A DNA stretch of 64,000 bases from Sinorhizobium meliloti 4H41 (GCF_000375585.1 NZ_AQWP01000004.1:1-64000); one strand, 5' to 3'. Shown: positions 34,002 through 46,959, numbered from the stretch's first letter. Notes: generated by a model not told the origin, from the sequence alone. Numbers and translations: made by a program.

Positions 34002-35639
34002 TCAGCGTGAACCCCGGTCAAATGTCCCCGGGCTGACACCGCGCTGCCGCAGGATGCTCCTGGCGATCTTCTCGGTCGGGGTGCGCGGAAGCGGCGCGTC
34101 CGTGACCTCGAGGTAACGAGGGACCATATGGCGCGGCGCCAGCGCGCGGAAATGGTCGAGCAGTTCCGCCGGCGTCAGCGTCGAGCCCGGCCGGCGCGAA
34201 GCGACCACCATGATGTCCTCCTCGGTGAACTCGGACGCGACGCCGAATGCGGCGCTCTCGACGACATCGGGATGCGCTTCGGCCAGCGTTTCCACTTCAT
34301 AGGCAGAGATATTCTCGCCCCGGCGCCGGATGGCCTCGTTCAGCCGGTGCTTGAAGTAGAGCCAGCCATCCTCGTCCATCACCCCCGCATCGCCGGAATG
34401 GTACCAGAGGTTTCTTAGAGTCTGCACCGTCTTGGTGTCTGCCCGGTAGTAGCCGGAAAACATGCTCCAGCTCTTTTTCGGGCGCGAGACGATCTCGCCG
34501 ACCGTGCCCGGCGGCAGCGGCCTGTCCATTTCGTCGACGACGGCCACTTCCCAGTCGGGGTGCGGCTTTCCGCAAGAGCCCGGCCGCGTGGCATCCACCG
34601 TGTCGAGGGTCACGAAGCTGGTTTCCGTCTGGCCGTAACCAGTGACGAGGCGCATGGCGAAGCGCTGCTCGAAGGCCTCCTTTTCCGGCACCATGGGAAT
34701 GCACTGGCAAATCCGCACCGGATTATCCTTGTCGCTTTCGCAGGGCGCCGCCCGCATCAGTATGACGGCCATGGCTCCGAGGAGATTGGTCGCGCTCGCA
34801 CCGCTTTCACAAACCTGGTCCCAGAAACGCGAGGCGCTGAACCCTTCGACCAGCGTCGCCCGGGTGCCGTAGATCAAAGGCAAGTAGACGCCGAACATCT
34901 GGGCATCGGTATGAAACAGCGGCAGTGCCGAAAAATAGCTGTCGTCGGTGCTGTATCCGAGATTGGCGGCCATGGCCGCCGCCCATGAATAGCAATGATG
35001 ATGCGACATCAGGGCGCCCTTGGCGGGGCCGGTCGTACCGGAGGTATAGAGGATCGCCATCGGGTCGGAATAATGGAGCCCTGCAAGGTCAACGGCCGGC
35101 AGGGAGGCCAGGCATTCCTCGAAGCGGAGGATGCGGTCGATCCGCAGGCCGGCCGCACGCGCTTCGGCGGGATCGACGCCAACCAGGACGAGGGTACGCA
35201 GGTCCGGCAGCCTCTGCTCCAACCTTGCGAGCTCGATCACGCCACGCGCGTCGGTGACCAGCACCCCCGCCCCGCAATTGTTCAGATTGTGCCAGAGCAG
35301 TTCGCCCTTCAGACCGGGATTGTTCGGCACTTCGATGGCTCCGAGGTTCGAAACCGCAAACCAGGTCGCCACGAGTTCGAAGCAATTGGGAAGCAGCATC
35401 GCAACCCGGTCGGAGCTGCCGATGCCCAGCATGCGAAGACCGCTCGCCAGTCGCCAGGAAAGATCGAACATCTCCTCGAAATTCGCGCGGCGCCCGCAAA
35501 TATCGAGAAAGGGCGCCGATCCCAAACGCTCGGCCTGACGGAGAAGGATCTTCGGCAGGACGCGGTCTTCGATCTCGTCGTCGTGCATGCCCGGAACGGG
35601 CGAGCGGGAAACGGTGACTGTTGTTTGCGACACGGTCAA
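34002..35639 (-). CDS. Acyl-CoA ligase (CaiC-like, ANL superfamily)
   Basis: A 545-residue AMP-forming ligase. The P-loop-like motif YTSGTTGPAKGAL is near residue 200, the adenylate motif TGYGQTETS near 340, the hinge YHSGDAGVMDEDGWLYFKHR near 415 and the C-terminal Lys region RTPTEKIARSIL near 525. It converts a carboxylate to its CoA ester with ATP. The nominal start is TTG 35639 (TTGA overlap with the crotonase stop); ATG 35588 is an alternative and neither has a strong Shine-Dalgarno. Beside the B12 mutase genes, its likely job is to load a short branched (hydroxy)acid onto CoA, as the ligase HCL does in 2-hydroxyisobutyrate degradation. Confidence 0.87.
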   Translation of the reverse strand: MTVSQTTVTVSRSPVPGMHDDEIEDRVLPKILLRQAERLGSAPFLDICGRRANFEEMFDLSWRLASGLRMLGIGSSDRVAMLLPNCFELVATWFAVSNLGAIEVPNNPGLKGELLWHNLNNCGAGVLVTDARGVIELARLEQRLPDLRTLVLVGVDPAEARAAGLRIDRILRFEECLASLPAVDLAGLHYSDPMAILYTSGTTGPAKGALMSHHHCYSWAAAMAANLGYSTDDSYFSALPLFHTDAQMFGVYLPLIYGTRATLVEGFSASRFWDQVCESGASATNLLGAMAVILMRAAPCESDKDNPVRICQCIPMVPEKEAFEQRFAMRLVTGYGQTETSFVTLDTVDATRPGSCGKPHPDWEVAVVDEMDRPLPPGTVGEIVSRPKKSWSMFSGYYRADTKTVQTLRNLWYHSGDAGVMDEDGWLYFKHRLNEAIRRRGENISAYEVETLAEAHPDVVESAAFGVASEFTEEDIMVVASRRPGSTLTPAELLDHFRALAPRHMVPRYLEVTDAPLPRTPTEKIARSILRQRGVSPGTFDRGSR

Positions 35640-36385
35640 AACTCTTTTGCTCTTGCCTGCGCCTGCGGAGACAGGAAACCACGAACCGTGGCTGCGGTCT
35701 CTCGTGCCATGGCGTCCTGAAGGGTCGAGTGAAGGCCGGCATTGATGGCGCGCTTGGCGTCCGCGACAGCGTCTGCGGGACGCTCCGCTATCCTCAGAGC
35801 CAGTCCCCGCGCCTCCTCCAGCAGGCGATCGTCCGGGACGACCTTCCAGGCGATGCCGACGTCCAGCGCCTTCCTCGCGTCGTGCCGCTCACCGAGCATG
35901 AGAAGCTCTTTCGTCACTTGTGGCCCGACCTGCTTCGTCAGCAATGCGGTTACGCCTCCCGTCACGAACAAGCCGTAGGTCACCTCGGGAAAGAACCAGC
36001 GGGCACTTTCGGAAAACAGCCGGAAATCGCAGTTGATGGCCCATTCCAGCGCGCCTCCGACGCACCAGCCGTGCACGGCCGCAATCACGATCTTGCGCGA
36101 CTGCATGATCTGGAGCGTGATGTTCTGAATGGCCTCGACCCAGGCTTGCGTATCCGCCTCGCAAGCGGTCTGCGCATCGAGATCCTTGAGGTCGTCGCCG
36201 GAACAGAACGCCCTGCCCTCGCCATGGAGAATCACGGCGCGTATGCCTTCGTCCGCTTCCGCGTCGGCGAGCGCCCGGGAGAGCCCATCGACGAGCTGCC
36301 GGTTCATCGCATTCAGCCGCTCCGGCCGATTCAGCCTCACCCAGGCGACCGCTCCCTCGTTCTTGGAGATGACAGTGTTGTTCAT
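35636..36385 (-). CDS. Enoyl-CoA hydratase/isomerase (crotonase) family
   Basis: A 249-residue crotonase. The first oxyanion-hole segment is GEGRAFCSGDDL, the second HGWCVGGALEWAINCDFR. Both hydratase Glu positions appear kept: the Glu of FFPEVTYG and the Glu of TKELLMLGER. Start 36385 (MNNTVISK) is preceded by GGGAGGAG-like bases and follows the mutase stop by 11 bases. It may hydrate or dehydrate the 3-hydroxyacyl-CoA made by the mutase, or process a side product. Confidence 0.88.
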   Translation of the reverse strand: MNNTVISKNEGAVAWVRLNRPERLNAMNRQLVDGLSRALADAEADEGIRAVILHGEGRAFCSGDDLKDLDAQTACEADTQAWVEAIQNITLQIMQSRKIVIAAVHGWCVGGALEWAINCDFRLFSESARWFFPEVTYGLFVTGGVTALLTKQVGPQVTKELLMLGERHDARKALDVGIAWKVVPDDRLLEEARGLALRIAERPADAVADAKRAINAGLHSTLQDAMARETAATVRGFLSPQAQARAKEF

Positions 36386-36396
36386 CGTCTCCCTCC

Positions 36397-38097
36397 TCAC
36401 ACGATCATCGGCTCGGCATAGGAGCCCCAGACGTCCCGAAGAGCGCCGCAGATCTCACCGAGCGTCGCCTTGGCCTTCACCAGTTCGATCGTTTTCGGCA
36501 GCAGATTGACGTCTTCGGATTGCGCCTGCTCGGCAAGCTCCTTCAGGAGGCGCTGGATGCGCCCGTGGTCACGGTTCGCCCTCACGGCGTTCAGACGGTC
36601 GATTTGCAGCTGCGTGCAATGCTCGTCATAGGGGTGAATGTGCACGTCCGCCGTACTGGTCGCCGGATCGGCGTATTTGTTCACGCCGACCGAAATCTTT
36701 TCTCCCGAGTCGATTTTCTTGAAAGTCGCATAGGCGGCGTCGGCGAGCTTCTGCTGGAACCACCCCTCCTCCACCAGCTTGATCGCGCCGCCCCGTTCGT
36801 CGATTTCATCGAGCATCTTCCAGACTTCGTCCTCCATGTCCTTCGTCAGCCGCTCGATGAAGTAGGAGCCGCCGAGAGGATCGATCACCGAGGTCACGTT
36901 GATCTCTTCGCGGATGATCTGCTGGGTTCGGATGGCGAGCTTCATCGCCTCCTCGGTCGGGATGGCGAAAGCCTCGTCCAGACCGTTGGTATGCATGCTC
37001 TGGCACCCCCCGAGTACGGCGCCGAGCGCCTGAATGGCGGTTCGCATGAGGTTGTTGTGGTGCTCGACCTTGGTCAGGCTCATGGCAGCGGTCTGCACAT
37101 GCACGCGCAGACGCATGGATTCCGGTCTGCGTGCGCCGAAGCGCTCCGACATGATCTTGGCATAGACGCGCCGCGCGGCCCGGAACTTGCAGATCTGCTC
37201 GAAGAAGTCCTGATGACTGATGAAGAAGAACGACAGGCGAGGGGCAAACTCGTCGATATCCATGCCGGCCTTGGTCACCTCTTCGCAATAGGCGATGGTG
37301 AAAGCCATGATGAAAGCGATTTCCTGAAGCGCGTTCCCGCCGACATCCGAGAGGTGATATCCGCTGAGGCTGACGGGATTGATCTTCGGGGTGGCGCAGG
37401 CGCTGTGCATGATGAGGTCGCGCAGCAGCCGGACGGCCGGCCGGACCGGGTAGATCCATTCCTTCTGGGCAACGTATTCCTTGAGCGGGTCGGCCTGCAG
37501 CGTGCCGGTGAGCTTATGCAGGTCGCAACCACGCTGTTCCGCCACCGTGACGAACATGGCGTAGATGACCCAGGCTGAGGGATTTATGGTGAGGGAGACC
37601 GAGATCTTCTCGAGGTCGATGCCGTCGAACAGGCGGTCGACGTCGTCCACCGTGTCGATGGCGACGCCGACTCGCCCGACCTCGCCGAAGGCCATGGGGT
37701 CGTCGGAATCTAGCCCCAGCAACGTCGGAAGGTCGAAATCGGTCGAAAGGCCGGTCTGACCCGTCTGGATCATGTATTTGTAGCGCTGGTTGGTCGCCTC
37801 GGGGTTGCCGAAGCCGGCGACCTGGCGGATGGTCCAGGGCCGGCCCCGATACATGGTCGGATAGACGCCCCGCGTGAAGGGATAGGCGCCCGGGAAACCG
37901 AGCTCGCTTGCGGGAATATCGGCAATGTCGGCCGCCGTATAGACCCGCTTCAGCGGGATGCCGCATTCCGTCTCAAACACCGGCTTCTCCTCCGGCCGCC
38001 GTTCGAGAGCGGCGGCAAGAGCGCCCTCCTCCCATTCGGTCTGTCTTCGCCGGATGTCTTCGATCGCCGCTCCCGAGAACAGTTTCACGTCGTCCAT
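36397..38097 (-). CDS. hcmA: B12-dependent acyl-CoA mutase large subunit, 2-hydroxyisobutyryl-CoA mutase type
   Basis: A 566-residue substrate-binding TIM-barrel subunit without a B12 domain, as in isobutyryl- and 2-hydroxyisobutyryl-CoA mutases. TMYRGRPWTIRQVAGFG (81-97) and LSTDFDLPT (117-125) form the active site. Aligned to methylmalonyl-CoA mutase, Tyr89 becomes Val93, Ala116 becomes Asp120 and Arg207 becomes Gln211. Known HcmA has Ile90, Asp117 and Gln208, a constant offset of three. Asp here is the hydroxyl-binding residue diagnostic for HCM. Expected reaction: 2-hydroxyisobutyryl-CoA to (S)-3-hydroxybutyryl-CoA, or a homologue. It overlaps meaB by 13 bases; start 38097 (MDDVKLF). Confidence 0.82.
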   Translation of the reverse strand: MDDVKLFSGAAIEDIRRRQTEWEEGALAAALERRPEEKPVFETECGIPLKRVYTAADIADIPASELGFPGAYPFTRGVYPTMYRGRPWTIRQVAGFGNPEATNQRYKYMIQTGQTGLSTDFDLPTLLGLDSDDPMAFGEVGRVGVAIDTVDDVDRLFDGIDLEKISVSLTINPSAWVIYAMFVTVAEQRGCDLHKLTGTLQADPLKEYVAQKEWIYPVRPAVRLLRDLIMHSACATPKINPVSLSGYHLSDVGGNALQEIAFIMAFTIAYCEEVTKAGMDIDEFAPRLSFFFISHQDFFEQICKFRAARRVYAKIMSERFGARRPESMRLRVHVQTAAMSLTKVEHHNNLMRTAIQALGAVLGGCQSMHTNGLDEAFAIPTEEAMKLAIRTQQIIREEINVTSVIDPLGGSYFIERLTKDMEDEVWKMLDEIDERGGAIKLVEEGWFQQKLADAAYATFKKIDSGEKISVGVNKYADPATSTADVHIHPYDEHCTQLQIDRLNAVRANRDHGRIQRLLKELAEQAQSEDVNLLPKTIELVKAKATLGEICGALRDVWGSYAEPMIV

Positions 38098-39086
38098 GAG
38101 TCGTCCTCCCAACCCAGCAGAGCGCGCGCGGCGACGGACGGATCGATCCGCCGGTCCGCCACGGCTCGAACATGCCGCTCGAGCGTCTCTGGCTCCCGCT
38201 GAAATTTCTGCTGAAACAGGTGCCTGGCCGTTCCGAGAATGCGCGTCCTGCAGATGTTGCGCTGACGGTCGGCCAGTTCGCCACTTCCGTTCAGATGCGC
38301 CCAGTGCTCCCCGATGGTGTTCTTCAATTCGCGGACGCGTTCGCCCGAAACGGAGCTGACCGGCAGGACAGGCGGCTTCCAGTCCGAACCGGCGCCGTCT
38401 CCGCCAAGCGCCATCATCCCCCGAAGCGCCGACACCGTTGCCGATGCCTCGGGCTTGTCGCATTTGCTGACGGCGTGAATGTCCGCGATTTCCAGGATGC
38501 CGGCCTTGATCGCCTGTATGTCGTCACCGAGGCCGGGCGCGGACAGGACGACGATCGTGTGCGCCGCCGCGACCACCTCCACCTCGTCTTGTCCCACTCC
38601 GACCGTTTCGATGATGATCGGCGAATAACCAGCCGCGTCGAGGATATCGACGGCCTGGAGTGTCGAGCGCGCCAGTCCGCCGAGGTGACCTCGGGTCGCC
38701 ATGCTGCGCACGAAGGCATTGCCCGCCGCGGCCGCATCGCTCATCCGGACGCGATCGCCCAGTATTGCGCCACCCGAAAACGGGCTGCTCGGATCGACCG
38801 CAATGACTCCGACCTTGTGGCCTTCGGCGGCATAGGCCTTGATCAGGGCGGAAACGAGCGTGGACTTGCCTGCGCCCGGGACGCCGGTAATCCCGACGAC
38901 ATGAGCTCTTCCACCGCGCTTGTAGAGTTCGCCCAGGGCAAAGGCCGCTTCCCTGTGCCCCTCTTCGGCGCGGGAAATCATTCGGGCAATGGCGATCGGC
39001 CGCCCGGCCAGGACGCCCTCGGCCAACTCCGTGGAGGGCGTGTAGACCCCGCGCTTCGCCGATCCGGACTGCGTGACGACGGTCAT
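38085..39086 (-). CDS. meaB: MeaB-type GTPase chaperone of the B12 mutase
   Basis: A 333-residue G3E-family GTPase. Walker [10 protein letters not shown] is at about 69-77, the [19 protein letters not shown] switch and Mg region follows, and the base-recognition motif is the degenerate VSKCDKPE. It loads adenosylcobalamin into the mutase and protects or rescues the radical enzyme. Its start overlaps the small-subunit stop (ATGA) and its end overlaps the mutase large-subunit start by 13 bases, so the three subunits are made together. Confidence 0.92.
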   Translation of the reverse strand: MTVVTQSGSAKRGVYTPSTELAEGVLAGRPIAIARMISRAEEGHREAAFALGELYKRGGRAHVVGITGVPGAGKSTLVSALIKAYAAEGHKVGVIAVDPSSPFSGGAILGDRVRMSDAAAAGNAFVRSMATRGHLGGLARSTLQAVDILDAAGYSPIIIETVGVGQDEVEVVAAAHTIVVLSAPGLGDDIQAIKAGILEIADIHAVSKCDKPEASATVSALRGMMALGGDGAGSDWKPPVLPVSSVSGERVRELKNTIGEHWAHLNGSGELADRQRNICRTRILGTARHLFQQKFQREPETLERHVRAVADRRIDPSVAARALLGWEDDSWTT

Positions 39087-39550
39087 ATGCGGCCACGGGC
39101 GGCGACGAGATCGGCAATCGCCGTAACGATCACCTCCGCACGCGCCTCCTGCGGAACGATCGCATCGACGCCGCATTCCAGCAAGGCGGGATAGTCCAGC
39201 TCGGGGATCACGCCGCCGGCGACCACGAGAACGTGCTCGGCGCCCTCCTCGCGAAGGCAGCGGCACAATTCGCGAAAGAGTGGGACATGCGACCCCGAAA
39301 GAAGGCTGACGCCGATGACGTCGACATCCTCCTGGATCGCCGCCGCGACGACGTCCTTCGGCGACTTGTAGAGCCCCGTATAGACCACTTCCATGCCGGC
39401 ATCCCGCAGAATGCGGGCCACCACTTTGGCGCCGCGGTCATGGCCATCGAGGCCCAGCTTGGCGACAAGGACACGAATGGTGTCGGCCGCGTGCGACGGA
39501 GTTCCGGCGTCGTCGCCAAGGCCATCGCCGGTGCGATTCGTTTCGGTCAT
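39083..39550 (-). CDS. hcmB: B12-binding small subunit of the acyl-CoA mutase
   Basis: A 155-residue cobalamin-binding protein. The DxHxxG motif is LDGHDRG, with His37 as the lower cobalt ligand; then comes GVSLLSGSH and the terminal [11 protein letters not shown], the usual Rossmann-like B12 fold with GG. About 23 flexible residues precede the domain. It joins the 566-residue subunit to form the holoenzyme. It begins 12 bases after dgdA and overlaps meaB (ATGA). Confidence 0.92.
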   Translation of the reverse strand: MTETNRTGDGLGDDAGTPSHAADTIRVLVAKLGLDGHDRGAKVVARILRDAGMEVVYTGLYKSPKDVVAAAIQEDVDVIGVSLLSGSHVPLFRELCRCLREEGAEHVLVVAGGVIPELDYPALLECGVDAIVPQEARAEVIVTAIADLVAARGRI

Positions 39551-39562
39551 CGGCTGCCTTCC

Positions 39563-41852
<2,290 letters not shown>

Positions 41853-41878
41853 GATATGGATCTGAATTCCGTCGCCGG

Positions 41879-41919
41879 ATCATGGCTGCGGCAGGCCCCT
41901 CTCCTGCCGCAGCCATGAT
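41879..41919. terminator. Perfect 17-bp hairpin, bidirectional terminator
   Basis: Arms 41879-41895 and 41903-41919 are exact reverse complements (ATCATGGCTGCGGCAGG and complement) around a seven-base loop. It lies between the convergent LysR stop (41852) and the SBP stop (41957). Confidence 0.85.
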
Positions 41920-41956
41920 GTTCACGAACGCCGCACTTCATGCAACCGCCGGTGCT

Positions 41957-43075
41957 CTATTTCTGAAAATAGGTCGGCCTTCCGTCCTCGCCCTTTTTCC
42001 ATTCGTAGATCACATAATCCGGACGCGTGATATCGCCCTTGTCGTCATAACCGATCTCACCCAGGACGGTCGACCACGGTCCACCCGCCCTGATGGTTTC
42101 GGCGACCTTCTGCGCGTCGTCGGCCGAACCCGTTTTCTCGATGGCCGCGGCAACGATCTGCACGGCGATATAGGCATAGAGCGTATAGGCTTCCGGCTCG
42201 AAGCCGGCGGCACGGAAGGTTTCGACCACCTCCTTGGCGGCCGGATTGCGCCGCGGATCGGGAGCGAAGGTGTTCAGCGTCCCGACGACTGCGTCGCCGG
42301 CGATCGACGCCAGTTCGCTGGAAACCATCCCGTCGCCGGAAAAGAGGGTGGCGCCGAGCCCCTGATCGGCGGACTGTCGCATGATCAGGCCGGCCTCGGT
42401 ATGCAGTCCTCCGAAGTAGATGAGCGTCACGCCGGCATTCTTCATCTTGGCGATCAGCGCCGAGAAGTCTTTCTCTCCGGCGGTAATTCCCTCGTAAAGC
42501 ACTTCTTCGATGCCTGAGCCGTTCAGCACCTGCTTCGCCACGTCGACGATGCCTTGCCCGTAGGGCGTCTTGTCGTGAACGATCGCTATCTTGTCCCCGT
42601 GAAAATTGGCGGCGATGTACTCGCCCGCGACCTTGCCCTGCTGGTCGTCACGCCCGCAGGTGCGGAACGTGTTCCAAAGGCCGCGCTCGGTGAACTGCGG
42701 ATTTGTCGATGCGGGCGTGATCTGGAGCACACCGTTTTCCGCATAGACTTCCGAAGCGGGGATCGATACGCCGGAATTGTAATGCCCCACGACATAGCGG
42801 ACGCCGTCCGCGACGAACTTGTTGGCAACCGAAATGCCCTGCTTGGGGTCCGAAACGTCGTCTCCGATGACGATCTTGAGCTTTTCGCCAAGCACACCGC
42901 CGGCGGCGTTGAGATTGGCAACGGCACGTTGCGCGCCCTTGACGAACTGCGCTCCGAAAGCAGCGTTCGGACCCGTGACCGGGCCGGCGACACCGATCAG
43001 GATGTCGGCCCAGGCAGTGCCTCCGGGTGCGACGATAGACGTCGCGACCACGGCGGACAAGAGTAGTTTCTTCAT
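41957..43075 (-). CDS. Branched-chain amino-acid-type binding protein (LivJ/LivK family), orphan
   Basis: A 372-residue type I periplasmic binding protein. Signal peptide residues 1-23 (GTAWA before DILIG). Family motifs: GPVTGPNAAFGAQFVKGAQ, the VIGDDVSDPKQGISVANKFV helix, GHYNSGVSIPASEVY and TPYGQGIVDVAK. No livHMGF permease or ATPase genes are near, so it must use a transporter encoded elsewhere or act as a sensor receptor. It is separated by 237 bases from the thiolase gene on the same strand. A branched amino acid such as 2-aminoisobutyrate would fit the dgdA neighbourhood, but that is inference. Confidence 0.9.
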   Translation of the reverse strand: MKKLLLSAVVATSIVAPGGTAWADILIGVAGPVTGPNAAFGAQFVKGAQRAVANLNAAGGVLGEKLKIVIGDDVSDPKQGISVANKFVADGVRYVVGHYNSGVSIPASEVYAENGVLQITPASTNPQFTERGLWNTFRTCGRDDQQGKVAGEYIAANFHGDKIAIVHDKTPYGQGIVDVAKQVLNGSGIEEVLYEGITAGEKDFSALIAKMKNAGVTLIYFGGLHTEAGLIMRQSADQGLGATLFSGDGMVSSELASIAGDAVVGTLNTFAPDPRRNPAAKEVVETFRAAGFEPEAYTLYAYIAVQIVAAAIEKTGSADDAQKVAETIRAGGPWSTVLGEIGYDDKGDITRPDYVIYEWKKGEDGRPTYFQK

Positions 43076-43312
43076 TGTTGCGCTCCCAGTACTGCTGCGG
43101 GCCCCCGATGAAGCCTCCTGCGCTGCCCACTCGTGACGCAGAAAGCCGTCTGGCGCGTAAGATACGCGTCAGGCATTCCGTACCGGCGACTTTGGATCGT
43201 ATCGTTCCCTGGACGGGCCTCTTCTATGTCTCCGAGGCATCGGCGCCAGCCAATGCCCGCCACCCTCCACCTGCTAGGCGCGCCGCCCGTGCGTGCTGCG
43301 CCCTGCCCTCCC

Positions 43313-44503
43313 TCAGCCTGATATCTCCACCGCCACTGCGGTCGCCTCGCCGCCGCCGATACAGACGGAAGCTATGCCGCGTCTGAGGCCGCGGCGGCGC
43401 AGCGCATTGACGAGCGTGACGATCACCCGGGCGCCCGAGGCGCCGATTGGATGGCCCAACGCGCAGGCGCCGCCGTGGACGTTCACCTTTTCCGCATCAA
43501 GGCCGAGCTCGCGCATTGCCGCCATCGGCACGACGGCAAAGGCCTCGTTGATTTCGAAGAGATCGACCTCACCGATGTCCCAGCCGATGCGCAGGCAGAG
43601 TGCCTTGATCGCTCCGATCGGCGCCGTCGGAAAGAGACTGGGGGCATCCGCATGGGTGGAGTGACCGCAGATCATCGCCAGAGGCGCGATGCCCTTTTGA
43701 TCCGCCGCCGACCGGCGCATCAGCACCAGTGCGGCCGCACCGTCCGAAATCGAAGAGGCGTTGGCAGCCGTGATCGTGCCGCCGTCGCGAAAAGCCGGTT
43801 TCAACAGGGGAATCTTGTCGAACCGCGCCTTTTGCGGCTGCTCGTCCAGGCTGACGGTTCGTTCCCCCTTGCCCGAGACGATGCTCAAGGGGACGATCTC
43901 CTCCGCAAAGCTGCCGTCGGCACTTGCCTTTTGCGCCTTCTCGAGGGACGCAATGGCATACTCATCCTGGGCGCTGCGGGTGAATTGGTAGGCTTCGGCG
44001 CAATCCTCGGCAAAGGTGCCCATCAGGCGCCCCTTGTCATAGGCATCCTCGAGGCCATCGAGGAACATGTGGTCCAGTACCTTCTGGTGCCCGATGCGAT
44101 AGCCCTGCCGCGCGCGGTCGAGCAGATAGGGGGCATTGGTCATGCTCTCCATGCCGCCCGCAACCACGATCGAGGCGGAATCCGCCTTGATCAGGTCATG
44201 TGCCAGCATCGTCGCCTTCATGCCCGAACCGCACATCTTGTTAACGGTGGTCGCGCCGACGCCGGGAGGAAGACCCGCAGCGAGCGCAGCCTGACGGGCT
44301 GGCGCCTGTCCCTGTCCCGCGGTCAGGACACAACCGAACATCACCTCATCGACCGCATCCGGGGCAAGCCCGGCGCGCTTCAGAGCATCGGCAATCGCGG
44401 CCGCCCCCAGCTCGGCGGCGCAAAGGTCCCTCAACTCACCTTGGAAACTGCCAAGCGGGGTTCGGGCCTGCCCGACGATGACCACAGGATCCTGCTTGTT
44501 CAT
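43313..44503 (-). CDS. Acetyl-CoA C-acetyltransferase (thiolase)
   Basis: A 396-residue type II thiolase. Nucleophilic Cys91 in NKMCGSGMKA, the His of GGACALGHPIGASGAR near 350 and the second Cys in SVCIGGGEA near 382 are all present. It cleaves acetoacetyl-CoA or 2-methylacetoacetyl-CoA, or condenses acetyl-CoA. GGAGG lies seven to eleven bases before ATG 44503, and the gene is 24 bases after the SDR gene, so they form a unit. Together with the SDR it can complete the degradation of short 3-hydroxyacyl-CoA to acetyl-CoA. Confidence 0.93.
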   Translation of the reverse strand: MNKQDPVVIVGQARTPLGSFQGELRDLCAAELGAAAIADALKRAGLAPDAVDEVMFGCVLTAGQGQAPARQAALAAGLPPGVGATTVNKMCGSGMKATMLAHDLIKADSASIVVAGGMESMTNAPYLLDRARQGYRIGHQKVLDHMFLDGLEDAYDKGRLMGTFAEDCAEAYQFTRSAQDEYAIASLEKAQKASADGSFAEEIVPLSIVSGKGERTVSLDEQPQKARFDKIPLLKPAFRDGGTITAANASSISDGAAALVLMRRSAADQKGIAPLAMICGHSTHADAPSLFPTAPIGAIKALCLRIGWDIGEVDLFEINEAFAVVPMAAMRELGLDAEKVNVHGGACALGHPIGASGARVIVTLVNALRRRGLRRGIASVCIGGGEATAVAVEISG

Positions 44504-44527
44504 TCGAACCTCCCTGCATGGCCATGC

Positions 44528-45295
<768 letters not shown>

Positions 45296-45415
45296 AGGCT
45301 CCGGCTCCAACTTTTTCCAACCGGGATGATGCAGAGGAGAAATATGGTATGCAATGACCGAATGACTCAGATTACGTGATCGTTTTTGCAATGTTCGACG
45401 AGAGGGACGTCGCCC

Positions 45416-46459
45416 ATGGAACGCCGGATGATCGCCCCATGTTTCATGGACGATACGCTCGAATGCCTCCGGCGCCACGGAGTGGATGCCGAACCCCTCC
45501 TTGCACAAGCCGGCCTGCCATCCGTCGTCACCGGTCCGGTTTCGGCCGAACAATACGGCGCCTTCTGGCATGCGGTGGCACAGGCGATGGATGACGAGTT
45601 TTTCGGCGAGGGCGCTCGGCCGATGCGCGCCGGCAGCTTCGCATTGCTGTGCCACGCCATTCTTTCGACCGTGACGCTCGAACATGCGCTGCGGCGAGCG
45701 CTGCGCTTCCTCAGGGTGGTTCTCGAGGAACCGCATGGCGAGCTGGTCGTCGAAAAAGGTCTGGCACAGATTGTCCTGAAGGACGCCGGCGCGACGCGCT
45801 CCGCCTTCGCCTATCGTACCTTCTGGATCATCCTGCATGGCGTCAATTGCTGGCTGATCGGACGCCGGCTTCCGATCCGCTGGGTCGACTTCCGCTGCAG
45901 TGCGCCCCCCGCCGGAACCGATTATCGGCTCTTCTTCGGCGCGCCCGTCCACTTCGATCAGCCCTGGACGCGGCTCGTTTTCGATGCCGAGTACCTGAAA
46001 CTGCCGCCCATTCGTGACGAGCGGGCACTGAAGCACTTCCTCCGGCATGCGCCTGCAAATATTCTCGTGCGCTATCGCCACGACGCGGGATTGTCCGCGG
46101 CAATACGCCAGCGGCTCCATGCCACGGCTCCGTCCGCCTGGCCGGGTTTCGAGGCGCTTGCCGCGCGCATGCGGGTTGCAGCGCCGACCCTTCGACGGAG
46201 ATTGAAGCAGGAGGGCCAGACCTATCGATCGATCAAGGAGGACCTGCGCCGGGCGCTTGCGATGGAAGCCCTCGCCGACGGCCGGACGAATGTGGCCCAG
46301 CTTGCCGTCGAGCTCGGCTTTTCAGAGCCGAGCGCCTTTCACCGCGCATTCCGGAAATGGACCGGAAAGTCCCCGGCGCAATTCCGGCGCAATGCGACGC
46401 GGACGGAATTCTCGGAAAGCACTTCACCACGGAAACGCAGTCAGCCCCAGGAGAGCTGA
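45416..46459 (+). CDS. AraC-family regulator (arabinose-binding-like N-domain)
   Basis: A 347-residue regulator of the AraC_binding_2/OruR-ArgR-like kind. The N-terminal domain spans about residues 10-210. The C-terminal double HTH reads [23 protein letters not shown] and [25 protein letters not shown], ending SPAQFR. ATG 45416 is favoured; an earlier start at 45386 is possible. It is divergent to the SDR-thiolase genes and probably controls them. Its last 19 bases overlap the convergent RES toxin gene. Confidence 0.88.
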   Translation: MERRMIAPCFMDDTLECLRRHGVDAEPLLAQAGLPSVVTGPVSAEQYGAFWHAVAQAMDDEFFGEGARPMRAGSFALLCHAILSTVTLEHALRRALRFLRVVLEEPHGELVVEKGLAQIVLKDAGATRSAFAYRTFWIILHGVNCWLIGRRLPIRWVDFRCSAPPAGTDYRLFFGAPVHFDQPWTRLVFDAEYLKLPPIRDERALKHFLRHAPANILVRYRHDAGLSAAIRQRLHATAPSAWPGFEALAARMRVAAPTLRRRLKQEGQTYRSIKEDLRRALAMEALADGRTNVAQLAVELGFSEPSAFHRAFRKWTGKSPAQFRRNATRTEFSESTSPRKRSQPQES

Positions 46460-46959
46460 TCTTTAGGCAGCCGGCCACTTGGATCGTACACGTCTACGCG
46501 ATGCGGCAGATCCGGTCCCCACGTCCAAAGTACGAGATTCCGGTCTTCCCATTCGGTCCCCGGTGCGAAACTCGGAACCAGGATGCCGGCGGTCCCGCGC
46601 GGATGAAGACGGTCGTAAATGGCCCAGGAGGCCGGACGCCTCCCCTCGGCAAGCGCGCCCGCCCAGCTGCAGGCCATCTCCTCCAGCGATACTCCGTGTT
46701 CCGCCCTCCCCCTCTCGGTCGTCAGATCAGCGATGTCGGCGCAATCGATGTCGTAGGAGCAAAGCACGCAAGGATCGATACGATGGGCGAAGCCCTGATT
46801 GGCCTCCTTGACCGCTGTCATGATGCTGAGTGCGAGGTAAAGCGTCTTCACGCCCTTCGGGTTGAAGCGCGCGCCCTTTATTGCCGCGCCATCGCCGGAT
46901 GCAGGTTTGAAAGCCCAGCGTGGATCATGCGCGCGATAGCAGGTTCCGGTGAACCTCAA
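46441..46959 (-). CDS. RES-domain toxin
   Basis: A 172-residue RES-family protein, named for its conserved Arg, Glu and Ser. YRAHDPRWAF carries the Arg, GARFNPKGVKTLYLA the Gly/Arg/Tyr block, and AVKEANQG the Glu. Characterised RES toxins (Res, ParT, MbcT) modify or break down NAD or target proteins by ADP-ribosyl chemistry. The gene starts with TTG at 46959, overlapping the antitoxin stop (TTGA), so it is translationally coupled and probably made in lower amount. Its 3' end overlaps the AraC gene. Confidence 0.87.
   Translation of the reverse strand: MRFTGTCYRAHDPRWAFKPASGDGAAIKGARFNPKGVKTLYLALSIMTAVKEANQGFAHRIDPCVLCSYDIDCADIADLTTERGRAEHGVSLEEMACSWAGALAEGRRPASWAIYDRLHPRGTAGILVPSFAPGTEWEDRNLVLWTWGPDLPHRVDVYDPSGRLPKDQLSWG

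Noticed and set aside
36397-38097. Calling the mutase a methylmalonyl-CoA mutase because MeaB is next to it
   Set aside because: The large subunit lacks the fused B12 domain of MutB and the diagnostic Tyr and Arg are Val and Gln. Asp120 points to a hydroxyacyl-CoA substrate.
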